The notes under the pieces: model-generated
What the model saw: only the letters and a program-made list of their open reading frames with translations
What the model was told of the DNA's origin: nothing
Databases searched by the model: none
Origin: Myxococcales bacterium
GTDB taxonomy: Bacteria; Myxococcota; Myxococcia; Myxococcales; Myxococcaceae
Assembly (NCBI GenBank): GCA_016191815.1
Contig: JACPVI010000026.1
Location: 62,001-126,000, forward strand
Direction of reading: 5' to 3'
Length of the DNA: 64,000 bases
Shown: positions 43,978-54,300 of the stretch, piece after piece
Layout of the letters: every line of letters begins with the position of its first letter
Position numbering within the stretch: the stretch's first letter is position 1
Made by a program: the position numbers and the translations under genes

Positions 43978-45363
43978 ATGTCACATCTGCTTCGCGCCGC
44001 CCTGGCCACATTGGCTTGCTTGGCTCTCTTCGGGTGTCCGAACGGGCCGCCGGGCCCGCCCCCGCCGGACGGCGGAGGAGAAGGCGGCGGGGGTGGTGGC
44101 GGAGGCACCGGCGGCGGGGCGCCGGATGCGGGAAAGCCGGCCGACGGAGGGCTGTCGCTCAACGGGGCCTGCAATCTGCTCAACGAGCGGCGCTGCGAGT
44201 TTCTGAGCCGGTGCGGCCTCCTCGAGCAGAGCGAGGCGGCGATGCGCGACTGCCTGGCCTATTTCACCGCCACCTGGTGCGGGCCTCAGCACTGGCCGGT
44301 GCGGGTGACGGTGGGGACGCTTCGCTACAACGCCCAGCTCGCCCAGGCGTGCGCCGACGCCTTCCTCAAGCGGGGGTGTTCCGACTGGCAGGAGCTGCCC
44401 TACGCCTGCAGCTCCTTCCTCGGGCCGAACTCCTACCTCACCCAGGCCTGCTACGGCCGCTACCAGGAATGCCGGGAGGGGGTCTGCCGGGGAAGCTGCA
44501 CTCCTCGCCAGTGCCAGCCGCCCGGGTTGGCCGGGGAGCTGTGCGACGAGGATCCGGACTGCCGGACCGATGGAGGCCTGTACTGCCGCATCCTCGCCAG
44601 CTCCGGCGCCGGCCTCGGCAGCTGCACTCCATGGGGCGGGCCGGGCAGCTTCTGCGACGTGGAGACGCCTTGCCGGGCGGAGCTTTTCTGCACCAACCAA
44701 TCGCAGTGCGAAGCGCGGCGCCTTCCCGGCCAGGCCTGCATCGAAGGCACCTGTGTGGAGTCGGCCTTCTGCCAGATGACTCCGATGGACGGCGGCTTCT
44801 GCGCTGGCCGGCTGGATGCGGGAGAAGGCTGCACCGACGATGGGCAGTGCCAGAGGGGGCTTCTGTGCCAGACGGTCACCGGCCAATGTGCGCCGATGGG
44901 GCCCCTGCCCGACGGAGGGCCCTGCTCCATCAGGCAGAGCTGCGGAGGCGGGAACGTGTGCCTGGGGGTCACCGCCAGCCAGCTCGGCAAGTGCGGGGCG
45001 CCTTTGGAAGAAGGCGGGGAGTGTCTGACCAGCTTCGATTGCGACGAGAGCCACGCCTGCGCGCACGAGGACGGCGGAGTGAGCAGCGTCTGCGGTGCTC
45101 GCCGCGCCACCGGCTCGAGCTGCACGATGAGCCGCGACTGCCTGGTGTTCGACCGCTGCGCGGGAGGAGTGTGCGCGCGCCTTCCCATGCCCGGCTCCCC
45201 CTGTCTCAGCGGCGCTTGCCTCTTTGGCACCTGCGACGGCCAGCCGGACGGCGGAGGGGTGTGCGGCGACATGGGCGGCCCCGGAGACAGCTGCCTGGCC
45301 GACGGCGAGTGCGGCTCCAACCGCTGCGTGTTCGGCCGGTGCCTGCCGGCCTGCGCGCCCTGA
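43978..45363 (+). CDS. Cysteine-rich secreted lipoprotein, paralogue of the preceding gene
   Basis: A 461-residue lipoprotein with signal MSHLLRAALATLACLALFGC (Cys20), a long Gly/Pro linker, a RRCEFLSRCGLLEQSEAAM region matching the preceding protein's CARDARC block, and then at least eight Cys-rich modules (GQACIEGTCVESAFCQM, GEGCTDDGQCQRGLLC, GSSCTMSRDCLVFDRC, GDSCLADGECGSNRC). The architecture and tandem position suggest it arose by duplication with the preceding gene, 31 bp away, and that both proteins sit on the cell surface. Confidence 0.75.
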   Translation: MSHLLRAALATLACLALFGCPNGPPGPPPPDGGGEGGGGGGGGTGGGAPDAGKPADGGLSLNGACNLLNERRCEFLSRCGLLEQSEAAMRDCLAYFTATWCGPQHWPVRVTVGTLRYNAQLAQACADAFLKRGCSDWQELPYACSSFLGPNSYLTQACYGRYQECREGVCRGSCTPRQCQPPGLAGELCDEDPDCRTDGGLYCRILASSGAGLGSCTPWGGPGSFCDVETPCRAELFCTNQSQCEARRLPGQACIEGTCVESAFCQMTPMDGGFCAGRLDAGEGCTDDGQCQRGLLCQTVTGQCAPMGPLPDGGPCSIRQSCGGGNVCLGVTASQLGKCGAPLEEGGECLTSFDCDESHACAHEDGGVSSVCGARRATGSSCTMSRDCLVFDRCAGGVCARLPMPGSPCLSGACLFGTCDGQPDGGGVCGDMGGPGDSCLADGECGSNRCVFGRCLPACAP

Positions 45364-45420
45364 GATTCAGCGGCGCTTCCGTGCAGGCCAAGGTGCGGCG
45401 TGGCAATCTTTCCGGGAGCG

Positions 45421-46101
45421 ATGGCCGAGTTCGAACAATTGCCGGACTGGGAGCGCCTCCTCGCCGCGGAGCGGCACCTCCAGGCCTTGGTGCCTGGAGC
45501 CGTGCTGGTCGGGGGAACGGCCGCGGCGCTGCACGCCGGTCACCGAGTGAGCCTCGATGGCGACCATGTCCTCGCGGACCTGAGGAGCCGCTTTGACGAG
45601 GTGCTTGCGAGCCTGGAGGCGGCCGCTGGCTGGCAGACCGAGCGCGTGCAGAAGCCGGTCCTCATCCTCGGCGCGATGGAGGGAGTGCTCACCGGCATCC
45701 GTCAGCTCCGGCGTACGGCACCGCTGCAAACCCAGCTGCTCCTCGGGCTCGAGGTGCCGACCCTCGAGGAGATGGCTCGCATCAAGGCCTGGATGCTGGC
45801 GACTCGTCACACCGTGCGCGACTACCTCGACGCGGTGGTGCTCTTCGAGCGCCTCGGCCCTGACGGCCTTGGGGCAGCCCTGCGCCCGCTCGATGAGCTG
45901 TACCCACAGCCGTCGGGCGCTTCGGTGTTGGCGGAGGTCGCCGAACGCCTGGCCGCCGCGAATCCCACCGGCCTGCCATCGATCGATCTGTCCACCTACC
46001 GCTCGCTCAAGCCGCCCTGGAACTCCTGGGACCACCTGGCGGCTCGAGGGCGGGAGTGGGCCAAGCTGGTGGCGCCGCTCGCGCTGGAGTCCAAGCCATG
46101 A
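45421..46101 (+). CDS. AbiEii-like nucleotidyltransferase
   Basis: A 226-residue protein with the AbiEii/type IV toxin nucleotidyltransferase pattern: VLVGGTAAALHAGHRVSLDG with the GG and DxD (LDGDH) residues of the catalytic centre, ILGAMEGVLTGIRQLRR, PTLEEMARIKAWMLATRHTV and RDYLDAVVLFERLG. AbiEii-type proteins transfer NTPs to tRNA or related targets and block growth. It overlaps the next small gene by 4 bp (ATGA). No AbiEi-type antitoxin precedes it, so the downstream gene is the candidate partner. Start at the ATG at 45421. Confidence 0.75.
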   Translation: MAEFEQLPDWERLLAAERHLQALVPGAVLVGGTAAALHAGHRVSLDGDHVLADLRSRFDEVLASLEAAAGWQTERVQKPVLILGAMEGVLTGIRQLRRTAPLQTQLLLGLEVPTLEEMARIKAWMLATRHTVRDYLDAVVLFERLGPDGLGAALRPLDELYPQPSGASVLAEVAERLAAANPTGLPSIDLSTYRSLKPPWNSWDHLAARGREWAKLVAPLALESKP

Positions 46102-46385
46102 GTGTGGAGCGGCTATCGCAGTCGAAGGCGCTGTGGAACCGGAGCCGGCTGGAGTTGCGGAGCGATGAGTTGCTGGCGCAGCTCCTCGACCGGGGCGGCA
46201 TCGAGGATTGGCGCGAGTTGTACGCGCTGTGCCGGAACGACTCAGCCCTGCGCCAGCGCATCGGGCGCATCGTCCTCACTGTGCCGCTGCCAATGCCCCG
46301 ACTTTGGCTGGCGGCCTTGGCCGCGCTCGGAGAGGACGTAGACCTCTCAGTGCCGCTACCTTCTTACGCAGACCAGAGCGTCTGA
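46098..46385 (+). CDS. Small partner of the nucleotidyltransferase, candidate antitoxin
   Basis: A 95-residue protein starting MSVERLSQSKALWNRSRLEL and translationally coupled (4-bp overlap) to the nucleotidyltransferase. It is helical and mildly charged (RGGIEDWRELYALCRNDSAL, RQRIGRIVLTVPLPMPRLWL) with no known DNA-binding domain visible. It is not homologous in text to AbiEi or the COG5340 helix-turn-helix antitoxins. Position and coupling make it the obvious neutraliser or regulator. It ends 9 bp from the convergent dipeptidase gene. Confidence 0.65.
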   Translation: MSVERLSQSKALWNRSRLELRSDELLAQLLDRGGIEDWRELYALCRNDSALRQRIGRIVLTVPLPMPRLWLAALAALGEDVDLSVPLPSYADQSV

Positions 46386-46393
46386 CGGCGGCG

Positions 46394-47005
46394 CTACTCC
46401 GCCGCTTCGAAAGGTTGGTCGAGCACCGGGAATTGGCCGGCGCCGGGCAAGTCGTAGTGCCACCACTCCATCCGGTTGGGCTTGAAGCCGGCGGCCTCCA
46501 TCGCCTTTAGCAGAGTGTCGCGGTTTTTTCGGGAAGCCTCGCTGCCGCCCTGGTAGCCGTGGTGGGCCGCTTCGCTGAAGGTGTCGAAGGGAGTGGGCAT
46601 CTCCACCTCGCCGCCGTCGGCGGTGGCGAGCGTCAGGTCCACTGCCGCGCCGCGGTTGTGGTTGGAGCCCTTGCGCGGATCCGCCACGTAGCCGGGCTTG
46701 GGGAGAATCTTCCACATCTCCCACTGCACCGAGCGCGGCCGGTAACAGTCGTACACCCTGAGCCGGAAGCCCTTGGCGGAGAGCGCCTGGGCGGCCTGGG
46801 CCAGCTTCGCGGCGGCGCTCTTCCGGAGCAGGCAGCGGGCGGAGTCGGGGTAGACCTTTTTCTTGAGGAAGTTGTCCTCGGTGGCGTAGCGGAGGTCGAC
46901 GACGAGACCCTTCACCACCGAGCTGGCATCCACCAGCGGCTCGACAGAAGAGGCGCCCGCAGCGGCGCAGAGGAGCAGGACGCTCGCGAACGAGAAGCGG
47001 TGCAT
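46394..47005 (-). CDS. D-Ala-D-Ala dipeptidase, VanX/DdpX family
   Basis: A 203-residue exported zinc peptidase. Signal peptide (MHRFSFASVLLLCAAAGASS) and then the M15D pattern: LVVDLRYATEDNF, YDCYRPRSVQWEM, the metal-binding SNHNRGAAVDLTL (SxHxxGxAxD) and C-terminal MEWWHYDL with the catalytic Glu and last His ligand. Cleaves D-Ala-D-Ala or similar peptides in the periplasm, for recycling or predation. No vanH/vanA/vanRS genes nearby, so vancomycin resistance is not implied. Confidence 0.88.
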   Translation of the reverse strand: MHRFSFASVLLLCAAAGASSVEPLVDASSVVKGLVVDLRYATEDNFLKKKVYPDSARCLLRKSAAAKLAQAAQALSAKGFRLRVYDCYRPRSVQWEMWKILPKPGYVADPRKGSNHNRGAAVDLTLATADGGEVEMPTPFDTFSEAAHHGYQGGSEASRKNRDTLLKAMEAAGFKPNRMEWWHYDLPGAGQFPVLDQPFEAAE

Positions 47006-47017
47006 GCAGGAGGCAGT

Positions 47018-47713
47018 CTAGCTCCTCGGCTCGCTGCTGTAGCGGGTGGGGTCCTTCACCCCGGCCTGCTCGAAGCCGCGCCGGCGAAGTTGGCAGCTGT
47101 CGCAACTGCCGCAGGCCAACCCCTGCGCCGAAGGGTCGTAGCAGGAGTGGGTGAGCCCGTAGTCCACCCCCAGCCGGACTCCCTCGCGGAGAATCTCCGC
47201 CTTGCTCATCCCCGAGAGCGGCGCGTGGATGCGGAAGCCCTCTCCCTCCGCGCCCGATTTGGTGGCCAGCTTCGAGAGCGCCTCGAAGGCGCGGATGAAC
47301 TCCGGCCGGCAGTCCGGGTAGCCGCTGTAGTCCACCGCGTTCACCCCGATGAAGATGTCCCTCGCCCCCACCACCTCCGAAAGCCCGAGCGCCAGCGCCA
47401 ACAGGAGCGTGTTCCGCGCCGGCACGTACGTCTCGGGCACGCCCGCGCCCAGCTCCGCCTCGCTCCGCCCCTTGGGCACCGGGATGTCGCCCGTCAACGC
47501 CGAGCCGCCCACTGCCCGCAAGTCCACCGCCACCAACCGGAAGTCCGCCACCCCCATCGCCTGGGCCACCCGCCGCGCGCTCTCCACCTCCGCCTGGTGC
47601 CGCTGTCCATAGCTCACGCACAGGCACACCGGCTCGAAGAGCTGCGCCCTCGCCATCGCCAGGCAGGTGGTCGAATCCAGCCCGCCCGAGAGCAGCACCA
47701 CCGCCTTTCTCAT
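47018..47713 (-). CDS. queC: 7-cyano-7-deazaguanine synthase (QueC)
   Basis: Makes preQ0 in queuosine biosynthesis. The 231-residue protein starts [20 protein letters not shown] (ATP-pyrophosphatase P-loop), contains [49 protein letters not shown] and the C-terminal zinc site [19 protein letters not shown]. It overlaps the upstream lipoprotein gene by 4 bp. queD, queE and queF are not in the window. Confidence 0.95.
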   Translation of the reverse strand: MRKAVVLLSGGLDSTTCLAMARAQLFEPVCLCVSYGQRHQAEVESARRVAQAMGVADFRLVAVDLRAVGGSALTGDIPVPKGRSEAELGAGVPETYVPARNTLLLALALGLSEVVGARDIFIGVNAVDYSGYPDCRPEFIRAFEALSKLATKSGAEGEGFRIHAPLSGMSKAEILREGVRLGVDYGLTHSCYDPSAQGLACGSCDSCQLRRRGFEQAGVKDPTRYSSEPRS

Positions 47714-48330
47714 CGGCGCATCCCCTCCACCCGGTAGAGCAGCCGGCAGGAAAAGCAGGCCTCCTCGCATCCCGCATCCGGCGAGGGGGAAGAATGCTCC
47801 GGCACCACCTCGTCGAGCAGCTCCCCGCATGCCCGCACCGCGTCGAAGCCGCCGGCCGCGCTCGCCGGACGAAACACTCCGCCGTCCGGCGAAGGCACCC
47901 CTCCATCGAGCGGCCGCTCCGGGCAGCGGCCGGAAAGCTCCCGGTCCTGGCTTTGGCTCAAGAGAGCCACCCGCAGAGTCTCCCGAAGCTGCGTCTGCTC
48001 GCCGCAGTTGCAGGAGGGAAGGCGCCGCACCGCCAAGCGCGCGGCCTCCACCACCTGGCCGTCGAAGGTGGCCTCGCTCACCAACCCTCCGTGCTGGTAC
48101 GCCACCCGGCTCTCCCCGGCGTCGCGGGAGAAGGTGACGGTGAGCTGGAAGCCCGCCTCCGACACCTCGGACAGCGGGCAGTCGAAGACCAGTGGCTCGG
48201 CGGTGAGCGCAAAGGTACCCATCAGCTCCAAACCCGCGGTGCTCTGCCCGGAAGGACATCCCGCCGCAACTGCTCCCAGCAAGGCCGGCAGGAGGAGCCG
48301 GGACGGGCAGGCGGCCGCCCCTCTAGCCAC
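47710..48330 (-). CDS. Lipoprotein of unknown function
   Basis: A 206-residue predicted lipoprotein (signal ends in VAAGC, Cys25). The rest holds paired cysteines ([14 protein letters not shown] and [11 protein letters not shown]), which may form disulfides or bind metal, and a D/G/P-rich linker typical of this genome. I do not recognise the family. It overlaps the giant TPR gene by 8 bp upstream and queC by 4 bp downstream, so all three are probably one operon. Confidence 0.65.
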   Translation of the reverse strand: MARGAAACPSRLLLPALLGAVAAGCPSGQSTAGLELMGTFALTAEPLVFDCPLSEVSEAGFQLTVTFSRDAGESRVAYQHGGLVSEATFDGQVVEAARLAVRRLPSCNCGEQTQLRETLRVALLSQSQDRELSGRCPERPLDGGVPSPDGGVFRPASAAGGFDAVRACGELLDEVVPEHSSPSPDAGCEEACFSCRLLYRVEGMRR

Positions 48331-51300
48331 CCACCATCTCCAGGGCGCTCAGCGCCACCGCGCGGAACGCTGGGCTCTTTTCCAGGACTTCCTTGGGCGA
48401 CACCGAGGCCGGATCCACCCCGCGGGCTTCGTCCGCAAGCAGCGCGAGCACCCGACAGGCCGCCAGCGAGGAGGGGAAGGAGCCGAAGGCCATCACCGAA
48501 GCCTCCACCATCCCTTCGACCGGGCCCGCTCGCGCCAGCGCCGCGCCTCGATCTCCCAAGGCCAGCGCCAGCGCGCAGAGGAAACTCATCTCCGGGGGAC
48601 CGAACCGCTCCAGCGCCCCCGCTCCCACCACCAAGAGGTTCGCCTCGGCGAGGTAGGCCTCGGCGCCGCCTTGCGGATGAAGGGCCGCCCTCACTTCCTG
48701 GGCGCCAAGCGTGAAGAGCACTCCGGAGAGCGTCCCCCACAGGCGAGGCATGGTCCGCTCGTCCAGGGGAAGCAGCCCCAATGGAGCCTCCCGGTAGTCC
48801 TCGCCATTGGGCCTCTGCAGCGGCCGCAAGGGCTCCATCGGAGCCGCCGCGGTGCTTTGGGTGAGCGCCGCGCCGAACCCGTCCGCCAGCCGCGCCTCCG
48901 CCTCCCGCCTCAGCTCGGCCAGGGCTTCGGACAGGAGCGTCCACCCGTCCGCGTCGGCGGGCCCTTCCTTGAGCAGCTCCCGCCACAGCCGCACCGCGAG
49001 GGCCGCGCCCTCCGGCGTGGGGGCCAGCCGCTCGGCGAAGAGCCGCCGCGCGGCGAGCTTCCCCTCTGCGGACAGCCTGGAGGCGATCCTCGCCGCCGGC
49101 ACGGTGAGGCCCGCCTCCAAGTACCCCAGGCCCACTTGCTCCAGCTCGTCCGGCTCCGAGGCCAGCCGTTCGCGGAGGGCCAAGGCGACGCCCACCATCC
49201 CCAGCTCGCCGGCGAGCTCCGCCCGCTGCGCCAGGCGCTCTTTGGTCTCCGGAAGCTCGGAGAGCAGCCGCAGCGCGTGCTCCTTCCTCCCCAGCGAGAG
49301 GAGCGCCTCCACCTGCGCCTCGCGGAAGGGCCGGACTGCCTCGGCGCCCTCCAGCCCTTCCAGCCGCTCGGCGAGAGCGATGATGCGGTCCGGGCGCTCC
49401 GAGGGTTGGTAGAGCGAGAGGAGCTTCTTGAGCAACGAGGCGTTCCCTCCGCCGTCGGCCAGCGCGGCCTCGAACGCCTCCGCCGCCCGGTCGGCGCGGC
49501 CCAGGTAGAGCTCCAAGTCTCCAAGCTCGACGCGGACCGCCGCGCGGGAGGCGCCATCTTCCTCTTCGGCCGCCATCCGCTCCAGGAGCGAGGCAGCCTG
49601 CTCCCTTCGACCCTCGGCGAGCCGCAGGTCGAACACCGCGTGCAGCAACGCCTTGCGGTGCCGCGGCAAGGCCTCGGCGGCTTTCTCCCAAAGCTGCTCG
49701 CGGGAGGCAGGCAAAAGGCTCTCCGACACCTCGAGCAGCAGCTCCAGCCGGCTCGCCTTCTCCTGAATCGCCGGGGAGAGGGCCGCCTCCACCGCCCGCG
49801 GGAGCTGGCCTCCCTGGTCGAGCTTCGAGAGGGCCTGCCTCGCCCGCTCGGGGGGCGCCTCGATGAACAGCTCCTCGAAGAGCCCCCAGGCGTGCCCCGA
49901 GGCCCCGCTGCGCTCGCACTGCTCGGCCAGCCGGTAGAGGGAGTCGAAGTCGCGCGCCTCCCTCAGCTCGGAGGCGAGCCTCAAGGCCATCGGGCCGCCG
50001 CCGTCTCTGAGCGAGAGGGCCCAGAGCGCCTCTTGGGCCTTGGGACGGTCGCGCGCCGCATCGGCAAGCTGGAGGGCGCGGTCGAATTGGCCGGCGGCCA
50101 TCGCCGCGGCGAAGCCGTGCTCCGCCGCCAGAGCGGGCGCCCCCAGCCGCTCGAAGCGGGCGGCGGCGTCGCTGGGCTTGAGCAGGCCCGGGTGCTCGCG
50201 CACCACCCGCTCGATCAGCTCCTTCGCTTCGGCAGGCTCTCCCGCCGACTCCCAGGCGTCGGCGGACTCCACCAACAGCGGCCCGGCCGCCTCGGCCGGA
50301 GAGAGCGCCGCCGCCTGCACCAGCGCCGCCCCCGCCCTGGCCGGCTCTCCCAGCCGCCTGGAGAGGGAGGCGAGCAGCATCAGCCCCTCCACGCTGGCCC
50401 GGGTGGAGAGCGCGGCCCGCGCCAGGGCGGAGGCGCCCAAGAAGTCGCCGGCCCGCTCGGAGGCGTGGGCGGCCGCAAGGAGCAGCACGGAGCGCTCCTC
50501 CCCCTCCACCAGCTCCGCCCGGTCGGCGAGCACCTTCGAGAGCGCCGCCTCCTGCCCGGAGCGGGCGAAGACGGATTCCAACGCCTCCAGGGCCTCGCCG
50601 TAGCCCGCGCCCTTGAGGCCGCGCTCGCGCACTCGGGAGAGGGCGGCGGTCGCCCCGGCATCGTCGCCTTCGGAGGCGAGAAGCTGGCCCAGCTCGAGCC
50701 AGAGGAGCGAAGCTTCGTCTGGCTCGGTGAGCACCGACGCCAGCCGGGCGAGGGTGGCCGAAAGCCCCGCTCGATCTTTGGCGCGCCGCTGCTCCTCGGC
50801 CACCTCCTCGAGGGCGGCGGCGTTCTCCGGGTCCACCCGGGCGGCGCGGTGCCTGAGCTCGGCGGCGCGGGGAGCGTCGGAGAGCTCCCCCTCGGCCACC
50901 TGGGCCGCGCGCAACAGCCGCTCCGCGGCCAACCTGCCTCCCACCACTTCGGCGCTCCGCTCGAGCAGCTCGAGCAGCTCTCCCTGGCGGCCCAGGGCGG
51001 CGAGTCCCTGGGCGGCGCGGTCGACCAAGTCCGGATCCGCCGGCCTCATCCGGGCGAGCGGTAGGAGCGCCTCCAGGGCCTGCGAGGGCTCCTCGAAGAG
51101 CGACGCCGCCCGCCGGTAGAGCGCCTCGGCCTCGTCCGGCCGGGCGTCCTTGGCGAGGAGCAGCGACGTCTCGTACAGGCCCTTCGCGTTGTGGGTGCGC
51201 GCGTGCACCTCGGAGAGGAGGAAGAGCGCTTCTCGGCCCTTCTCGCCCTTTTCGTCCAGCCCCACCACCGCCTGGAAGCTGTCCGCGGCGTCCCGGAAGG

Positions 51301-54300
51301 CGCCGGAGTTGAGCGCGGCGTGCCCGAGCCGAAGCTGAGTCTTCACCTTCTGGGAGAGGGGCATCCGCTCCGAGGCGACTTGCAAAAGCTTCCGATCGTA
51401 GGGCTGGGCCGCGGTGGGTCCGCCGGCCTGGGCGGCCAACTCCGCCCGCTCGGCCAAGGCGCGCTCGTCCTCCGGCGCGGTGGCGAGCAGGTCGTCCAAG
51501 GCCTCCGCGGCGAGCAGGGACTCCCCCGCGGTCCAGAGCGCCTCGGCGCGCTCCCGCAAGAGTTCCCTGGCCTGCTCCGGCAAGGCGCGCGCCCGTTCAG
51601 AAAGCAGCGCGGAGAGCCGCCGGACGTCGCGGCCGGCCCGCCGCCTCATCGCCTCGAAGGCCTCTTCGCTCGCCGGGCTCGCCTCGAAGGCCTGGCTCTC
51701 GCAGAGGAGGGCCCGCTCCTCGGCCTCGGCCTTCCGGAAGGCGGCCGCCGCGAGCAGATAGCTTCGCGAGGCCCCCTCGCCCGGCTGCCTCTGCGCCCGC
51801 TTGAGGTGGAGCGCCGCCACCGCCTGATGGTCTTGGTGCTCGCTCAGGTAGGAGAGGTGCCGCTCGAAGGCGGAGTGGAACGGGTCCGCCTCCAAAAGGA
51901 GCGCGTCGAACTCCGCCGCATCCTGGGAGAGGCCGACCTCGTGGAGCATGTCCGCCGCCTTGGCGGTCAAGGCCACGTCGTCGGGGTTGGCGGCGCGCGC
52001 GGCGAGCAGGGCGGCGGCGGCGGCGTGAGGCTTTCCGGCCTTGTCCTTGTAGGCCTCCGCGGCGCGCAAGAGCAGCCGGGCCTTCGCGGTGGGCTCGGTC
52101 GCCAGGAGCGCCGCTTCCTCGAAGTAGGCGGCCACCTCCGCCGGGCGGCCCTGGCGTTCGAAGAGCGCGATGAGCAGCGACTCGGCCTCCTTTTGGCCGG
52201 GCTCGAGCCTCAAGGACTCCCGGAGCGCCGCCTCCGCCTGATCCGGGGCGCTCATCGCCGCGTCGACGAGCGAGTGCGAGCCCTCTACTTTCAGGTCCGG
52301 ACGGATTCCCAGGTGCAGCTTGGCGAGCTGGACGAAGGAGGCGGCCTTGTCGGGGGACTGTTGGGCCAGCTCGATCGCCCGCACCAGCCAGTCGATTTCT
52401 CCCTCGCGGTCGTCGCGCCGTTTGGCGAGCGAGATGGCGAGCTGGGCGGTGGTGAGATCCGGCCTCAGCTCGAAGGCGCTCTCGAGCGCGGCCTCGGCGC
52501 CGGCGAGGTCCAGCTTGGCGTCGCGCATCAGCTCCGCCCGCCGGCGCTGGCAGTCGGCGGCCCGCTCCGGCTGCCCCTCGTCGAGGCAGATGTCCACCAT
52601 CGCCTGGAGCGTCCGCAAGGCCTCGTCCACTCTCCCGGTCTGCTCGGCGAGCTGGGCCTCCTCCTCGTAGGAGGTGAGCGCCTGCTCCAGCTCCCCCTCG
52701 CGGAGGAGGATGTCGGCCAACTCGGCCAGCTCGGCCATCAGCTCCTGGGTGCGGCCGGCCTCGCGGAAGAGGGCCGCCCTCGCCCTTCTCAGCTCGAGCG
52801 GCTGGGCGGACATCTCCGCCGCCCGGCCGTAGAGCCTGGCCGAAAGCTCGACGTCGGCCAGCTCGGCCTTGGCCCGCTCGGCGAGCTTCTGGAGGCTCCT
52901 CGAGGTGCGCTCGCAAGGGGCGAGGGAGAGCGCGTGCTCGGCGAGGAGCTGGATGGCCTCGCGCGGGCGGTGCTCGGAAAGGAGCGCGGCCAGCCTCTCC
53001 ACCGCGGCGGTGCAGAGCGGCCGCCGCTCGAGGAGCTTTCTCAAGCTGCTCTCGGCGAGCTCCCCTTGCCCGGCCTGCTCGGCCAAGTCGGAGAGCCGGA
53101 GGTGCGCCTCCTCGGCCCTCTCGGGCGAGTCCTCGAAGGAGGAGGACTCGGCGACCTTCGCCTGCAAGGGGAGCGCTTCGGCCACCGCGCCGTGCAGGTA
53201 GAGGAGGTCCGCCAGCTCCGAAAGGTGCTCGCCTTCCGCGGGCTTTCGCTCGTGCGCCTTCCTGGAGAGCCTGAGCGCCAGCTCGGAATCGCCGGAGGCG
53301 CGCGCACCCGAGGCGGCGGTGCGGAGGGCCTGGGCGGCCAGCTCGGGCGTGGAGGACTCGGCGGCTTCTTCGAGCAGCTCCGCCGCCGCACGGTGCTCGC
53401 CCTTCTCTCCTAGGAGCGCGGCCAGCCGCAGGCGGACCTGCGCGTCGGAGCGGTCGAGCTGGACGGCTCTCCTGAGCGCCGCTTCCGCCGGCCCTCTTTG
53501 CCCCAGCCGCTCGAGGTAGAGGGTCCCCAGCTCGGCGAACAGCTGTGCCGCCTGCGGCTTTTGGGAGTGGGCGGCCTCGGTGGCCAACACCTCGGCCAGG
53601 CCTTCCCAGTCCTCCACTTGGGTGAGGGCGCGCTTGAGCCCGACGGTCGCCTCCGGGTGGCCGGGGGCGATCGCCAGCGCCGCCTCGTAGGCGCCCACCG
53701 CATCGGAGTGCTCCGCAAGCTGCTCGAGCATGGTGCCGCGCCGGAGCAGCGCCTCCACCCGCCGCTTCGCCGGCCCCTGGCGGGAGGCCTCGAGCAGGGC
53801 CGCCGCGGCAGCTCGGCGGTCGGACTTGGAGAGCGCCGCCTCCGCGAGCCCGAAGTGCGCCTCGCAGCGGTCGGCGGGAGGCAGAGGCAGCCGCGCGGCC
53901 GCCTCGAAGCCCAGCCGCGCGGAGGAGGGGTCCCCCGAGGAGAGCCGGGAGTGCGCGAGGGTGAGGATTCTGGCGGCGGCGGGCTGGGCGAGGGAGGGGT
54001 CGGCGTCCACCGCCAGCGTCCAGGCGGAAAGCTCCCCCGCCTCGTCGCCCATCGCCTTCGAGGCGTCGGCCAGCTCGAGCAGGAGCGGCCCCGGCCGGCT
54101 GGAGGCGTGCGCCGCATCGAGCAGGTCCGATTTGGCTTCGCCCAGGCGGCCCAGCTCGCGGTAGAGGCGCGCCCTCTTCGAGAGCAGCTCCGAGCGGGCC
54201 TCGCCGGAGGAGGCGGCGGCGAGCAGGCTGAGCAGCCGAAGGCGCTCCTCTTGCTCTTCGTCGCGGCCGCCCATCGCCGGGAGCAGCCCGAGCAACTTCT

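Noticed and set aside
46394-47005. VanX as part of a glycopeptide-resistance cluster
   Set aside because: No vanH, vanA, vanR or vanS genes nearby; the family is also used in ordinary peptidoglycan turnover.
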